From Spirochaetota bacterium (GTDB lineage: Bacteria > Spirochaetota > Spirochaetia > DSM-2461), in NCBI GenBank assembly GCA_003644105.1, contig QNBK01000003.1, positions 1 through 42,435 of the forward strand: 42,435 bases of DNA. The letters run 5' to 3'. Both the position numbers and the translations under genes were made by a program. Positions 1-9,741 of this stretch are shown one piece after another. Each line of letters begins with the position of its first letter. Positions within the stretch are counted from its first letter, which is position 1. The notes under the pieces were generated by a model, which was given only the letters and a program-made list of their open reading frames with translations, searched no databases and was not told the origin of the DNA.

Positions 1-512
1 TCAGTAAGTTCTCCATCTCCGGTATATGCCAGCGTTTGTTCACCTGTTTCCACCTTCAGAGCCAGAGGTTTTGTTGATGCTGTATGCCTTGCATCCACAG
101 CGGTGATTTTATATTCGCCGAACTGAACAGGATTCACAGGATTAATTTCAACATATTCAACATCAAACTTCGGCCTCATAATATGACTGCCGGGGAATAA
201 GGCTTCCTGCAGCTCTTTAAGATGTGATTCTATTCCCTCCGGTCCGATAAGGGTGAGGGGCCTTTCCCTTTTTGAACCCAGCATGGCATCCATCAGAAGA
301 AATGGAACGCCGCCGCAGTGGTCACCATGAAGATGAGTTATGAAAACGGCATCAATAGTGTTGGGATGGATTTCCTGCTGATGGAGCCCGATAAGAGCAG
401 TTAAACCGAAATCCATGGCAAATCGGTTTTTTTTGTCAGTTACCAGAATACAGGGCTGCAACCGTCCCCCGCTACCGAAGGCATCACCTGATCCTATGAA
501 TCGTACTTCCAA
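1..512 (-). CDS. MBL-fold metallo-hydrolase (RNase Z/beta-lactamase-like), C-terminus off the window edge
   Basis: Reverse-strand translation from a TTG at 512 (SD AGGAG upstream): LEVRFIGSGDAFGSGGRLQPCILV...TALIGLHQQEIHPNTIDAVFITHLHGDHCGGVPFLL...YTGDGELT. HxHGDH metal-binding motif; open to base 1. Confidence 0.85.
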   Translation of the reverse strand, partial: MEVRFIGSGDAFGSGGRLQPCILVTDKKNRFAMDFGLTALIGLHQQEIHPNTIDAVFITHLHGDHCGGVPFLLMDAMLGSKRERPLTLIGPEGIESHLKELQEALFPGSHIMRPKFDVEYVEINPVNPVQFGEYKITAVDARHTASTKPLALKVETGEQTLAYTGDGELT

Positions 513-625
513 ATTGTTACTCCTGAGCAAAGATGCAATTATACAATATTATCGGCACTTCCCGGATGAAGAATGCTTGCTCATACATTGTTTCTGATAC
601 TGAATTGAGAAACCGGTTTACCCGG

Positions 626-985
626 CTATACCTTTACATCAGCTTCGTAATCCACTCCCTGCATTCCAAAGCCATGATGCCTGAGGAATTCTGCACGGAA
701 TCCCTTGATTATCAGGTTCCGGAGCTTCCCCTGAAAAAAGACTGTCGTTAAACATCCGGTACATCTGCTGTATACAACCCTCATGCAGTTTTTCTCTTTC
801 ATAACCCGATAAAGGAGGGATATATACAGTGGAACGGCAGGGATTACAGCACTGGCCCGGGTAACCAGGGCTTTATTGATCGATACCAGAGCCTGCCCTC
901 CCTTTGAAGACAGTCGTTTCTGAAGTACCGCAGCGGTTGATTCATCAAACAAGAGTGCCAACAAGATCCGGATCGTCCCCTTCAT
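626..985 (-). CDS. hypothetical protein, 119 aa, overlapping the 3' end of mtaB by 41 nt
   Basis: ORF track; same strand as and directly downstream of mtaB; no recognised family; RCTGC Cys pair. Confidence 0.45.
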   Translation of the reverse strand: MKGTIRILLALLFDESTAAVLQKRLSSKGGQALVSINKALVTRASAVIPAVPLYISLLYRVMKEKNCMRVVYSRCTGCLTTVFFQGKLRNLIIKGFRAEFLRHHGFGMQGVDYEADVKV

Positions 986-2288
986 CTATTCCTTCAACCC
1001 GCACAGGAAAAATCCGGTTCTCAGCGTTTTTCCCGCCGGCGGCAGTGAACCTCACCGGAACATAGGACGCCGAAAAGCCCCGGGCTGTGATATGCCCGTC
1101 TTTCTGCAGCTCCGTTTTTTCCACAAGAACGCTCTGAACCGTTCCCATCAGAGATTCCCGGTAGGCCCGTTTGGTTCTCTCTGAAAGCCGGCGAATCTCT
1201 TCGGCCCGAGCTTTTTTAACCCCTTCAGGAACCTGCCCATCCATTTTCACCGCCCGGGTACCGTCCCGCCGGGAATAGGGAAAGGTGTGAATATGACCGA
1301 ATCCCAGGCGTTCACACAGGGCCAGGGTATCGGCAAAATCCTCATCGTTTTCTCCGGGAAACCCGACTATGACATCTGTGGTGATGTTGAACCCCGGAAT
1401 TTTTTTCCGGAGTTTTCCGGCAATTTTCTCAAATCCGGCGGCGGTATATTCACGTTTCATGGCAAGAAGAATTTTTTCAGAACCGGACTGCAGGCAGAGG
1501 TGCATGTGGGGGGTTATCTTCGGGTGATCCATCAGCCTGATAAGCTTTTCATCGATGAGATCCGGCTCCACCGAGCCCAGACGCAGCCGGAAATCCCCAG
1601 GGGCGTTCAGGCAGGCTTCCACAAGATGGGCAAATCCCAGTTTTACCCCGGATAAAGTCTCTTCCCAGCGGCTCATGTTCACCCCGGTAAGAACAATTTC
1701 CCTAAAACCTGAAGCCGCGGCCTCTTTCACAGCCTTCACCGTGTCGGCCAGGGGCCGGCTGATGCCTCTACCCCGGACAAAGGGGATGATGCAGTAAGTG
1801 CAGAAGTTATCACATCCATCCTGCACTTTTATCATGGCCCGGGTGCGGAACACTTTTCCCGCCAGGGGGTAGCCGAAGGGATCACGTTCATCTTCAGGGT
1901 ACCCGGGAAGTATTTCCCCTTTGAAATGGGCATCCACCAGCTGTGGTATGTGACTCTTATGGTTGTTTCCCACTACATATGTGCGGCCATCAGCTTCCAG
2001 TTTCTCCCGATGACCGTCCACATAGCAACCGGCCATAACCACCAGTCCGGATTCTGGTGTCTCAGGCTGTTTCACCGTTTTCAGGGCCTGATTCATGGCC
2101 GAACGGCTCTTTCGATCGGCGGCATTGGTAACGGTGCAGCTGTTCACAATAACAGCGTCGGCTACCTCGCCGAAATTAACGATTTCCCAACCCAGGGTTA
2201 TAAATCCTGTGGCAATGGATTCTGTTTCCGCCTGGTTCAGTTTGCAGCCCAGAGTCTTGAAGGAAACCCGGCGGCTGAGGTTTTCCAT
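945..2288 (-). CDS. mtaB: tRNA t6A37 methylthiotransferase MtaB (radical SAM methylthiotransferase)
   Basis: N-terminal KTLGCKLNQAETE, radical SAM CDNFCTYCIIPFVRGRGISRP, C-terminal TRAM-like region. Confidence 0.9.
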   Translation of the reverse strand: MENLSRRVSFKTLGCKLNQAETESIATGFITLGWEIVNFGEVADAVIVNSCTVTNAADRKSRSAMNQALKTVKQPETPESGLVVMAGCYVDGHREKLEADGRTYVVGNNHKSHIPQLVDAHFKGEILPGYPEDERDPFGYPLAGKVFRTRAMIKVQDGCDNFCTYCIIPFVRGRGISRPLADTVKAVKEAAASGFREIVLTGVNMSRWEETLSGVKLGFAHLVEACLNAPGDFRLRLGSVEPDLIDEKLIRLMDHPKITPHMHLCLQSGSEKILLAMKREYTAAGFEKIAGKLRKKIPGFNITTDVIVGFPGENDEDFADTLALCERLGFGHIHTFPYSRRDGTRAVKMDGQVPEGVKKARAEEIRRLSERTKRAYRESLMGTVQSVLVEKTELQKDGHITARGFSASYVPVRFTAAGGKNAENRIFPVRVEGIDEGDDPDLVGTLV

Positions 2289-3649
2289 CAGAAAACCCGG
2301 CCTTCTACGCTCAGAGGCCGGGTGGAGATAATCTCGGCATCCGTAAAATCACCAATCAGAGCACCTTCACCGGAAGTTCCGGTAAGCCGAACGGGAATAC
2401 GCCCCTGGGTATAACCTGAAAGAAATCCCTTACGGTCTTCCCCGGTTATCAGTACCCGCTGTACAGTACCCAATCGGCGGTGGTTTAAAGGGGCGGCGAT
2501 TTCCTGAAGCAGTGCCCCCAGTCGGCGGAACCGGCGATCTTTTTCCTCATGGCTCACATCATCTTCCCATTCGGCACTTTTTGCACCGGGGCGAGGGCTG
2601 TACCTGGCGATGTAGGCCATGTCGTATTCAAACTCCCTCATGGCATCGGCGGTGTGTTCAAACTGCTCAGCTGTTTCTCCGTTGAACCCGACAATGATGT
2701 CGGTAAACAGGGTGGCGGCGGGCAGGATGCGGCGGATGTCCTGAACCACCGAGCGGTATCGGTCCATGGAATGGTTGCGGTTCATGTTTTTAAGCACTTC
2801 ATCGTCTCCGGACTGGAGGGGCAGATGGATCCACTTGGCCAGCACCGGGTATTCGGCCATCACTTCCAGAAGTTCAATATTGATATCCCTGGGATGGGGA
2901 GATGTGAAGTAGGTCCAGAACTCTTTCCCGTTCTCCTGGCCGATTTTCCCTACTTCTCTCATGAGTTCGGGGAAAGAAAGTTCCTCGCCTTTTTTATCCA
3001 GGCCGTAGGAGTTCACATTCTGTCCCAGCAGGGTAATCGATTTACAGCCATCTTCCACAAGACTGCGGACTTCCTGAAGTATATCGGCTGAGGGCCGGGA
3101 AACTTCCCTCCCCCGGGTGTAGGGAACGGCGCAGTAGGTACAGAACTTATCACAGCCGTTCTGTATGGGCACAAAAGCCTCTATCTTCGATGAATAGCTG
3201 GGCTTGAGTTTCCAGAAGTTCTCGATGCGCTCCCGGGCTTCTTCCCTTCCAGGGGTTCCTGACTCCGGGGCTCCGTAGGAAACCTGGAGACTTCCCGGGC
3301 TGGGAACACCGTACTGCCGGATCATGTCGGGAAGGCCGGGAAGCTGGTCGATGGGGAATACCAGATCGAACATCTTGAGAAACTTCTCCCGGTCGGCGGG
3401 AAGCATGCAGCCGGAGATAAATGTAAGAACCGGTTTTTCAGCTTTGGAGGCATTCCAGTTCCGAATTCGCCCGTACACCCGGTCGATGGCCTTCTGCCGT
3501 ACCGAACAGGCCACGATTCCTTTGATAACCACATCGGGATGATTCTCATCATCACTTTCGCTGTAACCCATGCCGTTGAGTACGGTTTGTATTCTCTCGG
3601 AATCAGATCGGTTCATCTGACATCCGAAGGGCATGATATAATATTTCAT
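2288..3649 (-). CDS. miaB: tRNA-2-methylthio-N6-dimethylallyladenosine synthase MiaB
   Basis: N-terminal MPFGCQMNRSDSERI, CDKFCTYCAVPYTRGREVSRP, LGQNVNSYG, C-terminal TRAM region. Confidence 0.93.
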   Translation of the reverse strand: MKYYIMPFGCQMNRSDSERIQTVLNGMGYSESDDENHPDVVIKGIVACSVRQKAIDRVYGRIRNWNASKAEKPVLTFISGCMLPADREKFLKMFDLVFPIDQLPGLPDMIRQYGVPSPGSLQVSYGAPESGTPGREEARERIENFWKLKPSYSSKIEAFVPIQNGCDKFCTYCAVPYTRGREVSRPSADILQEVRSLVEDGCKSITLLGQNVNSYGLDKKGEELSFPELMREVGKIGQENGKEFWTYFTSPHPRDINIELLEVMAEYPVLAKWIHLPLQSGDDEVLKNMNRNHSMDRYRSVVQDIRRILPAATLFTDIIVGFNGETAEQFEHTADAMREFEYDMAYIARYSPRPGAKSAEWEDDVSHEEKDRRFRRLGALLQEIAAPLNHRRLGTVQRVLITGEDRKGFLSGYTQGRIPVRLTGTSGEGALIGDFTDAEIISTRPLSVEGRVF

Positions 3650-3666
3650 AAGTCGCTAATTCCTTG

Positions 3667-4323
3667 TTAAAAGTACAGCTCGGCGTGAATTCTATCGGCA
3701 CTGAAACCCCGGGATGCCAGGATACGGTACACCTCTTCCACCATCCCGCTGTTACCGCAGAGATACACCATGCAGTCCCCGGGGATGGAATTTTCCTCCA
3801 GCCAGCCAGTTACCCTGCCGTGATAGCTGCCGCCCTCTTCCCGGCTGACACAGCTGACAATTTTATCCTCATCATAGTCAGCATAATCATAACGCTCTTC
3901 AATATAACGGATGCCGTGTATGAGGCGGTAATCAAGATCCGGATAAAACCGCGTGAAACTGTGAAAAGGGCTTATCCCGGTACCGGTGGCGATAAAAAGA
4001 AACGGCGCCGAGAGGTCATCCACAGAAATCCTGAAATACCCGAAAGCACCCTCAATATTCACCCTGTCTCCAGCAGAAAGACGGCGAAGTTCCGATGAAA
4101 CATTCCCGCCGTCAATTTCCTTGATGAGTATCTCAAGAAAATCATCCGAAGAAGAGGAATAAACCGAATATTCCCGGCGGTGAATCCCGTGAGGAAGACC
4201 GGCAATGATGTACTGCCCAGGCTCGAAATTCAGATTGCAACGCTCCATACGCAGGACGTAGGAACCGGCCCCGGAATCCCGAATCCCGATAATTTTATGA
4301 TTCGCCATACTAAAAGTGCCATA
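3667..4323 (-). CDS. FAD/NAD(P)-binding ferredoxin/flavodoxin reductase-like protein
   Basis: RREYSVYSS (FAD-binding RxYS), IATGTGISPFHSF (NAD(P)-binding), YLCGNSGMVEEV. Start set to the ATG at 4323 (SD GGAG 6 nt upstream) rather than the longer track ORF (4548), which overlaps lipA. Confidence 0.85.
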   Translation of the reverse strand, partial: YGTFSMANHKIIGIRDSGAGSYVLRMERCNLNFEPGQYIIAGLPHGIHRREYSVYSSSSDDFLEILIKEIDGGNVSSELRRLSAGDRVNIEGAFGYFRISVDDLSAPFLFIATGTGISPFHSFTRFYPDLDYRLIHGIRYIEERYDYADYDEDKIVSCVSREEGGSYHGRVTGWLEENSIPGDCMVYLCGNSGMVEEVYRILASRGFSADRIHAELYF

Positions 4324-4395
4324 CATTACTCCGATGCAGGGGTTTTCGCCTAGAGTATTTGCCAAAGTGCCGCGGCATGGTCTAACCTCATACCC

Positions 4396-5352
4396 ATGCC
4401 TGATATTCTCAGAAAGCCGGAATGGCTCAGAATTAAACTTGATACCACAAAAGATACCGCCGCTGTTCGTAGAGATTTGCGGGAAAACGGTTTGAATACG
4501 GTCTGTGAAGAGGCCAAATGCCCGAATCTCCACGAATGCTGGAGCCATTACCGCACTGCAACCTTTATGATTCTTGGAAACACCTGTACAAGAAGCTGTA
4601 AATTCTGTGCGGTTAAAACAGGAATTCCCGATGCCCCGGATGAATCAGAACCTGAGCGTGTGGCCTTATCAATCGGAAAACTGGGAATAAGACACGCGGT
4701 GATTACCATGGTGGACCGGGACGATCTGGATGACGGCGGTGCCGGGATGCTGGCAGCTACAGGGCTGGCGGTAAAGGCGGCCAATCCCGGAGTAACTGTG
4801 GAGTATCTCTCCTCGGACATGAAGGGACTTGAAAGCAGTATCGCAGTACTGGTGGAATCGGCTCCGGAAATACTGGGACACAACGTGGAAACCATACGCC
4901 GACTGAACCCGGTTATCCGTTCCCGGAGTGACTATGATCGCTCCCTGAACTTTCTAAGGACGGCCCGGGAGATGAGCGAAACGATGCTCCTGAAGAGCAG
5001 CATTATGCTGGGTTTGGGAGAGGAAAAGTCTGAAATACTGGAAACCCTGGCTGATTTAAGGGAAGCCGGGTGCAACCTGGTGAACATCGGTCAGTACCTG
5101 CAGCCCACCCGGAAACACCTTCCTGTAAAACGATACTGGACTCCTGATGAGTTCAAGGAGCTTCGAAAGGAGGCCATGGCTCTGGGGTTTGACTATGTTG
5201 AATCAGGACCTCTGGTGCGCTCGAGCTACCATGCCGGGGTGCATCTGAAGAAGCTGCTTGAGAAGAGACAGGGTGGTGGGAGCGCGGATGCCGGGAAGAA
5301 AGAATCCACCGGAATTCCAGCTCCCGAAAATTCGGAGAGGGGCAGTTTGTGA
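4396..5352 (+). CDS. lipA: lipoyl synthase
   Basis: CEEAKCPNLHECW, TFMILGNTCTRSCKFCAV, VDRDDLDDGGA, GHNVETIRRLNPVIR, GQYLQPTRKHLPVKRYWTPDEF, VRSSYHA. Confidence 0.96.
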   Translation: MPDILRKPEWLRIKLDTTKDTAAVRRDLRENGLNTVCEEAKCPNLHECWSHYRTATFMILGNTCTRSCKFCAVKTGIPDAPDESEPERVALSIGKLGIRHAVITMVDRDDLDDGGAGMLAATGLAVKAANPGVTVEYLSSDMKGLESSIAVLVESAPEILGHNVETIRRLNPVIRSRSDYDRSLNFLRTAREMSETMLLKSSIMLGLGEEKSEILETLADLREAGCNLVNIGQYLQPTRKHLPVKRYWTPDEFKELRKEAMALGFDYVESGPLVRSSYHAGVHLKKLLEKRQGGGSADAGKKESTGIPAPENSERGSL

Positions 5353-6596
5353 GCGGTTTTGTGGATGGTGAAGGTGGTCTCGGGGTATTTTCGGAAGTCG
5401 GTTCCCTGAAAAAAGTGCTGCTCCACCGGCCTGGGAAGGAGATGGAAACTCTCACACCCGAGGTGCTGGAAAACCTTCTCTTTGAAGATATTCCCTGGCT
5501 GAAAAAACTTCAGATAGAACATGACGGCTTCGCCGATGCCCTGCGGGGTGCAGGATGCCGGGTATTTTACTACGCGGATCTGCTGAAAGAGGTTCTCGCG
5601 GATTCCGGGGTGGCTTCTGTGGCGGCGGATCATCTGGTGTCCACCGGCCGCATTCCCCAATCCAGACTCAAGGAGGAAATCAGGGAACTTCTTGTATCTA
5701 TTAATGCCGGGGACCTGGCTGATGTGATGATTTGCGGACTCAGAAAAGATGCGGTACCCCACAGCGATGATGAAAAACGCCTTTCCTGGTGGATTCAGGA
5801 GGACTTCCCCTTTTACATCAACCCTCTCCCGAATCTCTACTTCACCCGGGATCCTGGAGCAATGATAGGTGAAGGAATGGCCTTGAGCGCGATGCAGACG
5901 GGAGCCAGGAGCCGTGAGACGTTCCTGCTGGATTTAATACGGCGTTACCACCCGATGTTTTCTTCCATCGGAGAGAAGCTCTGGTATTCCCCGGATATGG
6001 GGGACTCCCTGGAGGGCGGGGATGTGATGGTGCTCTCGGATACCGCTGTTGCCGTGGGGGCCAGTGTGCGCAGCGGCAGCGATGCCATTGAAACTCTGGC
6101 CCGTCGGCTCTTTGAAGAAGATTCGGGCATCAGAGAGGTTCTGGTTATCAGGATTCCCGCCGCCCGGGCCTATATGCATCTGGATACGGTGTTCACCATG
6201 GTGGACCGGGACAGTTTCACCCTGTTTCCCGGGGTGGAGAATGACATCCGGGTGTTCAGACTTACACCTTCAGGGGGCAGCGGCAAAAGCGGCTCAATCC
6301 GTATTCGGGAAGCTGAAACCCTGGAGAAGGGAATGGCCGGGGTTCTGGGAATGCCTGTAAGGATTTTAAAAAGCGGTGGGAAAGACCGTGGGGCGGCGGC
6401 CCGGGAGCAGTGGAACGACAGTGCCAATACACTGGCGGTGAAACCGGGAACGGTGATTACCTACAACCGGAATACAGCGTCCAACGAAGCTCTGGAGAAA
6501 GCCGGAATCAGGGTTCTGGAAATTGAGGGTTCTGAACTGGTGAGGGGCCGGGGCGGACCCAGGTGTATGAGCATGCCTTTACTCAGGGGTATATAG
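5349..6596 (+). CDS. arcA: arginine deiminase
   Basis: SEVGSLKKVLLHRPGKEMETLTP, PNLYFTRDPGAMIG, EGGDVMVLSD, HLDTVFTMVD, C-terminal RGRGGPRCMSMPL. GTG start overlaps the lipA stop (GTGA). Confidence 0.95.
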   Translation: MSGFVDGEGGLGVFSEVGSLKKVLLHRPGKEMETLTPEVLENLLFEDIPWLKKLQIEHDGFADALRGAGCRVFYYADLLKEVLADSGVASVAADHLVSTGRIPQSRLKEEIRELLVSINAGDLADVMICGLRKDAVPHSDDEKRLSWWIQEDFPFYINPLPNLYFTRDPGAMIGEGMALSAMQTGARSRETFLLDLIRRYHPMFSSIGEKLWYSPDMGDSLEGGDVMVLSDTAVAVGASVRSGSDAIETLARRLFEEDSGIREVLVIRIPAARAYMHLDTVFTMVDRDSFTLFPGVENDIRVFRLTPSGGSGKSGSIRIREAETLEKGMAGVLGMPVRILKSGGKDRGAAAREQWNDSANTLAVKPGTVITYNRNTASNEALEKAGIRVLEIEGSELVRGRGGPRCMSMPLLRGI

Positions 6597-6637
6597 GCTC
6601 CAGGTGAATCCTGACGGCCTGCACCATTTACGAGAGC

Positions 6638-7315
6638 CTATTCAGATTCCCAGCGGATAAAGTCGGCAAAGACTGCAGGGATGGTGATTGTACCACTTTC
6701 ACCAGTACAGACTGTCTCATCCAGGTTTTGGGCTTTTACCGTCAGAGTTTTACCCGGAGAAATTCCATTATCCTGACAAAAGGAAAGCATACCATCTGTC
6801 ATTTCTCCCTCTTCTGTTATCCTGATAATTTTCACCTTGACTGACTCTTCGGCATCGGCCAGAGACGGGGCCTCCAGATAGTTTTTTTCAATATCCGATC
6901 CGGGAAAAGGATTCCCATGGGGACAGGTTTGTGGATTACCCAGACGTTCGGCCAGGTGTTCAGTCAGTTCGTCTGATAAAGAATCCTGAAGCAGACCGGC
7001 TTCTGCATCCGATTTATCCCAGGGAAACTGGAGTACATTTACCAGCAGATGTTCCAGGAGGAAATGACGGCGTACAACTTTTTCAGCAATATTACGCCCT
7101 TTCGGAGAAAGTCCAATGGCCCCATAACGGTCCTGGTCTACAAGACCCAGTTTTTTCAGACGGCCCACAGCTTGAGATACTGCCGGCCGGGATACCTCCA
7201 GCCTGTCGGCAAGCCGGGCATTGGGAACGATGCCGTTATCACGTTCAATCAGAAAGATCTGCGTCAGATATTCCGGGGCTGCCGGAAACTGGTTTTTAAG
7301 TTCTTGAAGTGTCAT
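6638..7315 (-). CDS. DtxR/MntR-family metal-dependent transcriptional regulator
   Basis: N-terminal winged helix ARLADRLEVSRPAVSQAVGRLKKLGLV, RHFLLEHLLVNVL, CPHGNPFP, C-terminal FeoA-like domain. ATG at 7315 chosen over the TTG at 7333. Confidence 0.88.
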   Translation of the reverse strand: MTLQELKNQFPAAPEYLTQIFLIERDNGIVPNARLADRLEVSRPAVSQAVGRLKKLGLVDQDRYGAIGLSPKGRNIAEKVVRRHFLLEHLLVNVLQFPWDKSDAEAGLLQDSLSDELTEHLAERLGNPQTCPHGNPFPGSDIEKNYLEAPSLADAEESVKVKIIRITEEGEMTDGMLSFCQDNGISPGKTLTVKAQNLDETVCTGESGTITIPAVFADFIRWESE

Positions 7316-7336
7316 CGAATTATTATAGTTCAATTT

Positions 7337-8590
7337 TTAATTCTGTGGAAATTTATTATTAAGCAATGCTGGTTTCTCTGCGTCTGTACCTCGACGCTTG
7401 TCTATAAATCTGAGTATCAGAAAACCGGCAGCAGCACTCAAACCGAGAGCAAAACTGAGATACCAGGCGTAATAAGTGGGCCGGGTTAGCAGGAAAACGC
7501 CGGTAAGCCAGGGAGAAAGCGCCCTGCCGCTGCCTGAAATCAGAGGAAGTATGGATGCAAACCGGCCGCGGTGGGATGAGGGGGTATGATTTGCTGTAAA
7601 TACCTCAACATTAGTGGCTCCGAGAATCTCACCGGAGGTCCATATAAGCACCGAAAGATAAAATGCCGCCGGAGAATGAAAGAATGCCAGCATTCCGAAT
7701 CCCAGGGCATAGAGTATAGCGTTGAAGGCCACGTTTGAGATGGGGCGGAACCGTCGGGTTAAACCGATGATCGGCACTGTACACAAGACGACAAAAACAG
7801 CGTTGAGACTCATCATTTTGCCGTAGAGTAATGCCCCGGTTTCGGGGAACAGTTCTTTGGAGAAGATGGGAAGGGTAAAACTGTGCTGGCCGTATATGAA
7901 CCAGGGTACGGCCATTAATGCAACAAAACTCAGCAGTATCGGGCGTTTAAGCAGCAGACGGACCGTAGAACCCTGTTCCGGCTGTTCCAGATTGGAAGAA
8001 GGTTTTCCAGAGGCAGATCCGAGAGTTTCGGGTACAAGTATGATGATAAAAACCAGTGAAAGCAGGGTAGTTCCCGCATCCCCGATAAAAAGCCATCTCG
8101 CATGGGATTCATAGAGAAAGCCGGCCAGGAACGGACCGACGGCAAAACCCAGATTCATAGACAGGTATAAAAGGCTGAACGCTGTCTTCCGGTTTTCGGG
8201 ACCTGTCAGATCGTAGGTAATGGCGGAAGAGGCCGGCATCATCAGACCGAAAAAAAAGTTCTGTATCAGAATGGGCCAGATAATAAGCGGGGTGAAGGGC
8301 ATAAAACCGATGATTCCCAGGCAGAGAGCCCCGATAATCTGGGCTGTAATAAGAAGCCTCTTCCGCCCCACCCTGTCGGCCAGCCAACCGCCGATCAGCG
8401 ACCCGGGAACAAACATAACCGTGGCAATCATCAGAATCCTGCCGGCGGTACCCTTATCAAATTCCAGCTTATCGGTGAGTAAAAGAGTTAAAAACGGGTA
8501 CACAAAACTCCCCACAGCGTTAACCATTCTGGCCACTGCCATGGCCCATATGGGTCCGGGGAGGGATCGGTATTCCCGGAAAACAGACAT
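7337..8590 (-). CDS. MFS transporter
   Basis: 12-TM-like hydrophobic pattern; GGWLADRVGRKR loop motif. ATG at 8590 (MSVFREYR) chosen. Confidence 0.85.
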   Translation of the reverse strand: MSVFREYRSLPGPIWAMAVARMVNAVGSFVYPFLTLLLTDKLEFDKGTAGRILMIATVMFVPGSLIGGWLADRVGRKRLLITAQIIGALCLGIIGFMPFTPLIIWPILIQNFFFGLMMPASSAITYDLTGPENRKTAFSLLYLSMNLGFAVGPFLAGFLYESHARWLFIGDAGTTLLSLVFIIILVPETLGSASGKPSSNLEQPEQGSTVRLLLKRPILLSFVALMAVPWFIYGQHSFTLPIFSKELFPETGALLYGKMMSLNAVFVVLCTVPIIGLTRRFRPISNVAFNAILYALGFGMLAFFHSPAAFYLSVLIWTSGEILGATNVEVFTANHTPSSHRGRFASILPLISGSGRALSPWLTGVFLLTRPTYYAWYLSFALGLSAAAGFLILRFIDKRRGTDAEKPALLNNKFPQN

Positions 8591-8700
8591 AGGCTGAATA
8601 ATGGGTGTACATGGTAAAGATGTCAATTATCGGTGTTACCCGGGCTGCTGTTTTCAGGTTTCTATTGACGGAGTGGAGAGGGAGATTGAGAATAGCCGGC

Positions 8701-9741
8701 ATGTTTCACAAAATAAAATGGCTCTTCATATCTGTTGCAATTCTTCTTTTCATATTATTGGTTCTGTTTCTCATTTTCCCGGACCGTCTTCCCCGCCGAG
8801 TACCCGGAGATATCGAGGATAATCGCTTTCTTCTGGATACGGTTGTCTCTATAAAGCTCTATCAAAGCGGCCGTAAGGATGTGCTGGATGAGGCCTTCAC
8901 TCTGATTGAAAGTTATGAGAATCAGTTGAGCCGTCATAAAAGCGGCAGTGAGATTTCCCGTATCAATACAGCTGAGGCAGGTATGCCGACTGCAGTATCA
9001 GATACAACCAGGGGGCTGATCAAAACTGCCTTGAAATACGCCGAAATCTCTGGAAGCAGTTTTGATCCCACTGTGGCACCATTAGTTGATCTCTGGGGGA
9101 TTGGAAGTGAAAACCCCCGTATTCCCACAGATGCTGAAATTGCCGATGTTCTGCCTCTGGTGGATTATACCTCTGTTGTTATCGACGATGATGCAGGAAC
9201 GGTTATGATGGGAAAAAACGGTATGGCTCTGGATCTGGGGGGGATTGCCAAAGGCTGGATTGCCGATCGTGTTGGTGAGTTTTTAATCAGAAATGGTGAA
9301 GAACATTTTCTTATCAACCTTGGCGGGAATGTTCTGGTTCACGGGGGGAAACCTGGAAAGAAAGGTAATTCAGCCTTTAAAATCGGAGTGCAGAATCCTT
9401 TTGAAAAAAGAGGTTTGTACCTCGGATTTTTTACACTGGATGAAGGCTCGGTAGTATCTTCCGGAATTTACGAGCGCTATTTTGAATCCGGCGGTATCAG
9501 GTACCACCACATTCTGAGTACTAAAGACGGTTATCCTGTGGAAAACGATCTTGCCGCTGTTACCATACTCTCAAAGAAATCTGTTGACGGGGATGCCCTC
9601 TCTACAACGGTTTTCATACTTGGTCTTGATGCGGGGATGAAACTGGTACTGTCCCTGGAGGGTATCGAAGCAGCATTGGTTACCCGAAAAGGGGAAGTTG
9701 TATTAACCCCCGGAGCCGAGGAAATATTTGAAAAGAGGTGA
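8701..9741 (+). CDS. apbE: FAD:protein FMN transferase (ApbE family), membrane anchored
   Basis: Hydrophobic N-terminus; LDTVVSIKLYQ; DLGGIAKGWIADRV; INLGGNVLVHG; DGDALSTTVFILG. Start at 8701 preferred over the track's 8605. Confidence 0.9.
   Translation: MFHKIKWLFISVAILLFILLVLFLIFPDRLPRRVPGDIEDNRFLLDTVVSIKLYQSGRKDVLDEAFTLIESYENQLSRHKSGSEISRINTAEAGMPTAVSDTTRGLIKTALKYAEISGSSFDPTVAPLVDLWGIGSENPRIPTDAEIADVLPLVDYTSVVIDDDAGTVMMGKNGMALDLGGIAKGWIADRVGEFLIRNGEEHFLINLGGNVLVHGGKPGKKGNSAFKIGVQNPFEKRGLYLGFFTLDEGSVVSSGIYERYFESGGIRYHHILSTKDGYPVENDLAAVTILSKKSVDGDALSTTVFILGLDAGMKLVLSLEGIEAALVTRKGEVVLTPGAEEIFEKR

Noticed and set aside
2549-3091. 180-aa plus-strand ORF
   Set aside because: Fully antisense to miaB; His/Gly/Phe-rich shadow translation, no domain logic.
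4360-4396. lipA as another leaderless gene (TTGCCA-N18-TAACCT-N7-ATG)
   Set aside because: The -10 match is poor (about 3/6); not counted with the stronger cases.
4324-4548. N-terminal extension of the FNR-like ORF
   Set aside because: Overlaps lipA antisense; a start at 4323 has an SD and begins the conserved domain.
5226-5762. 178-aa minus-strand ORF
   Set aside because: Antisense to lipA/arcA; no SD or domain support.
7316-7345. Metal-regulator operator palindrome overlapping the DtxR-family promoter
   Set aside because: The AT-rich dyad is weak (imperfect arms) and does not resemble a known DtxR/MntR box closely enough to call.
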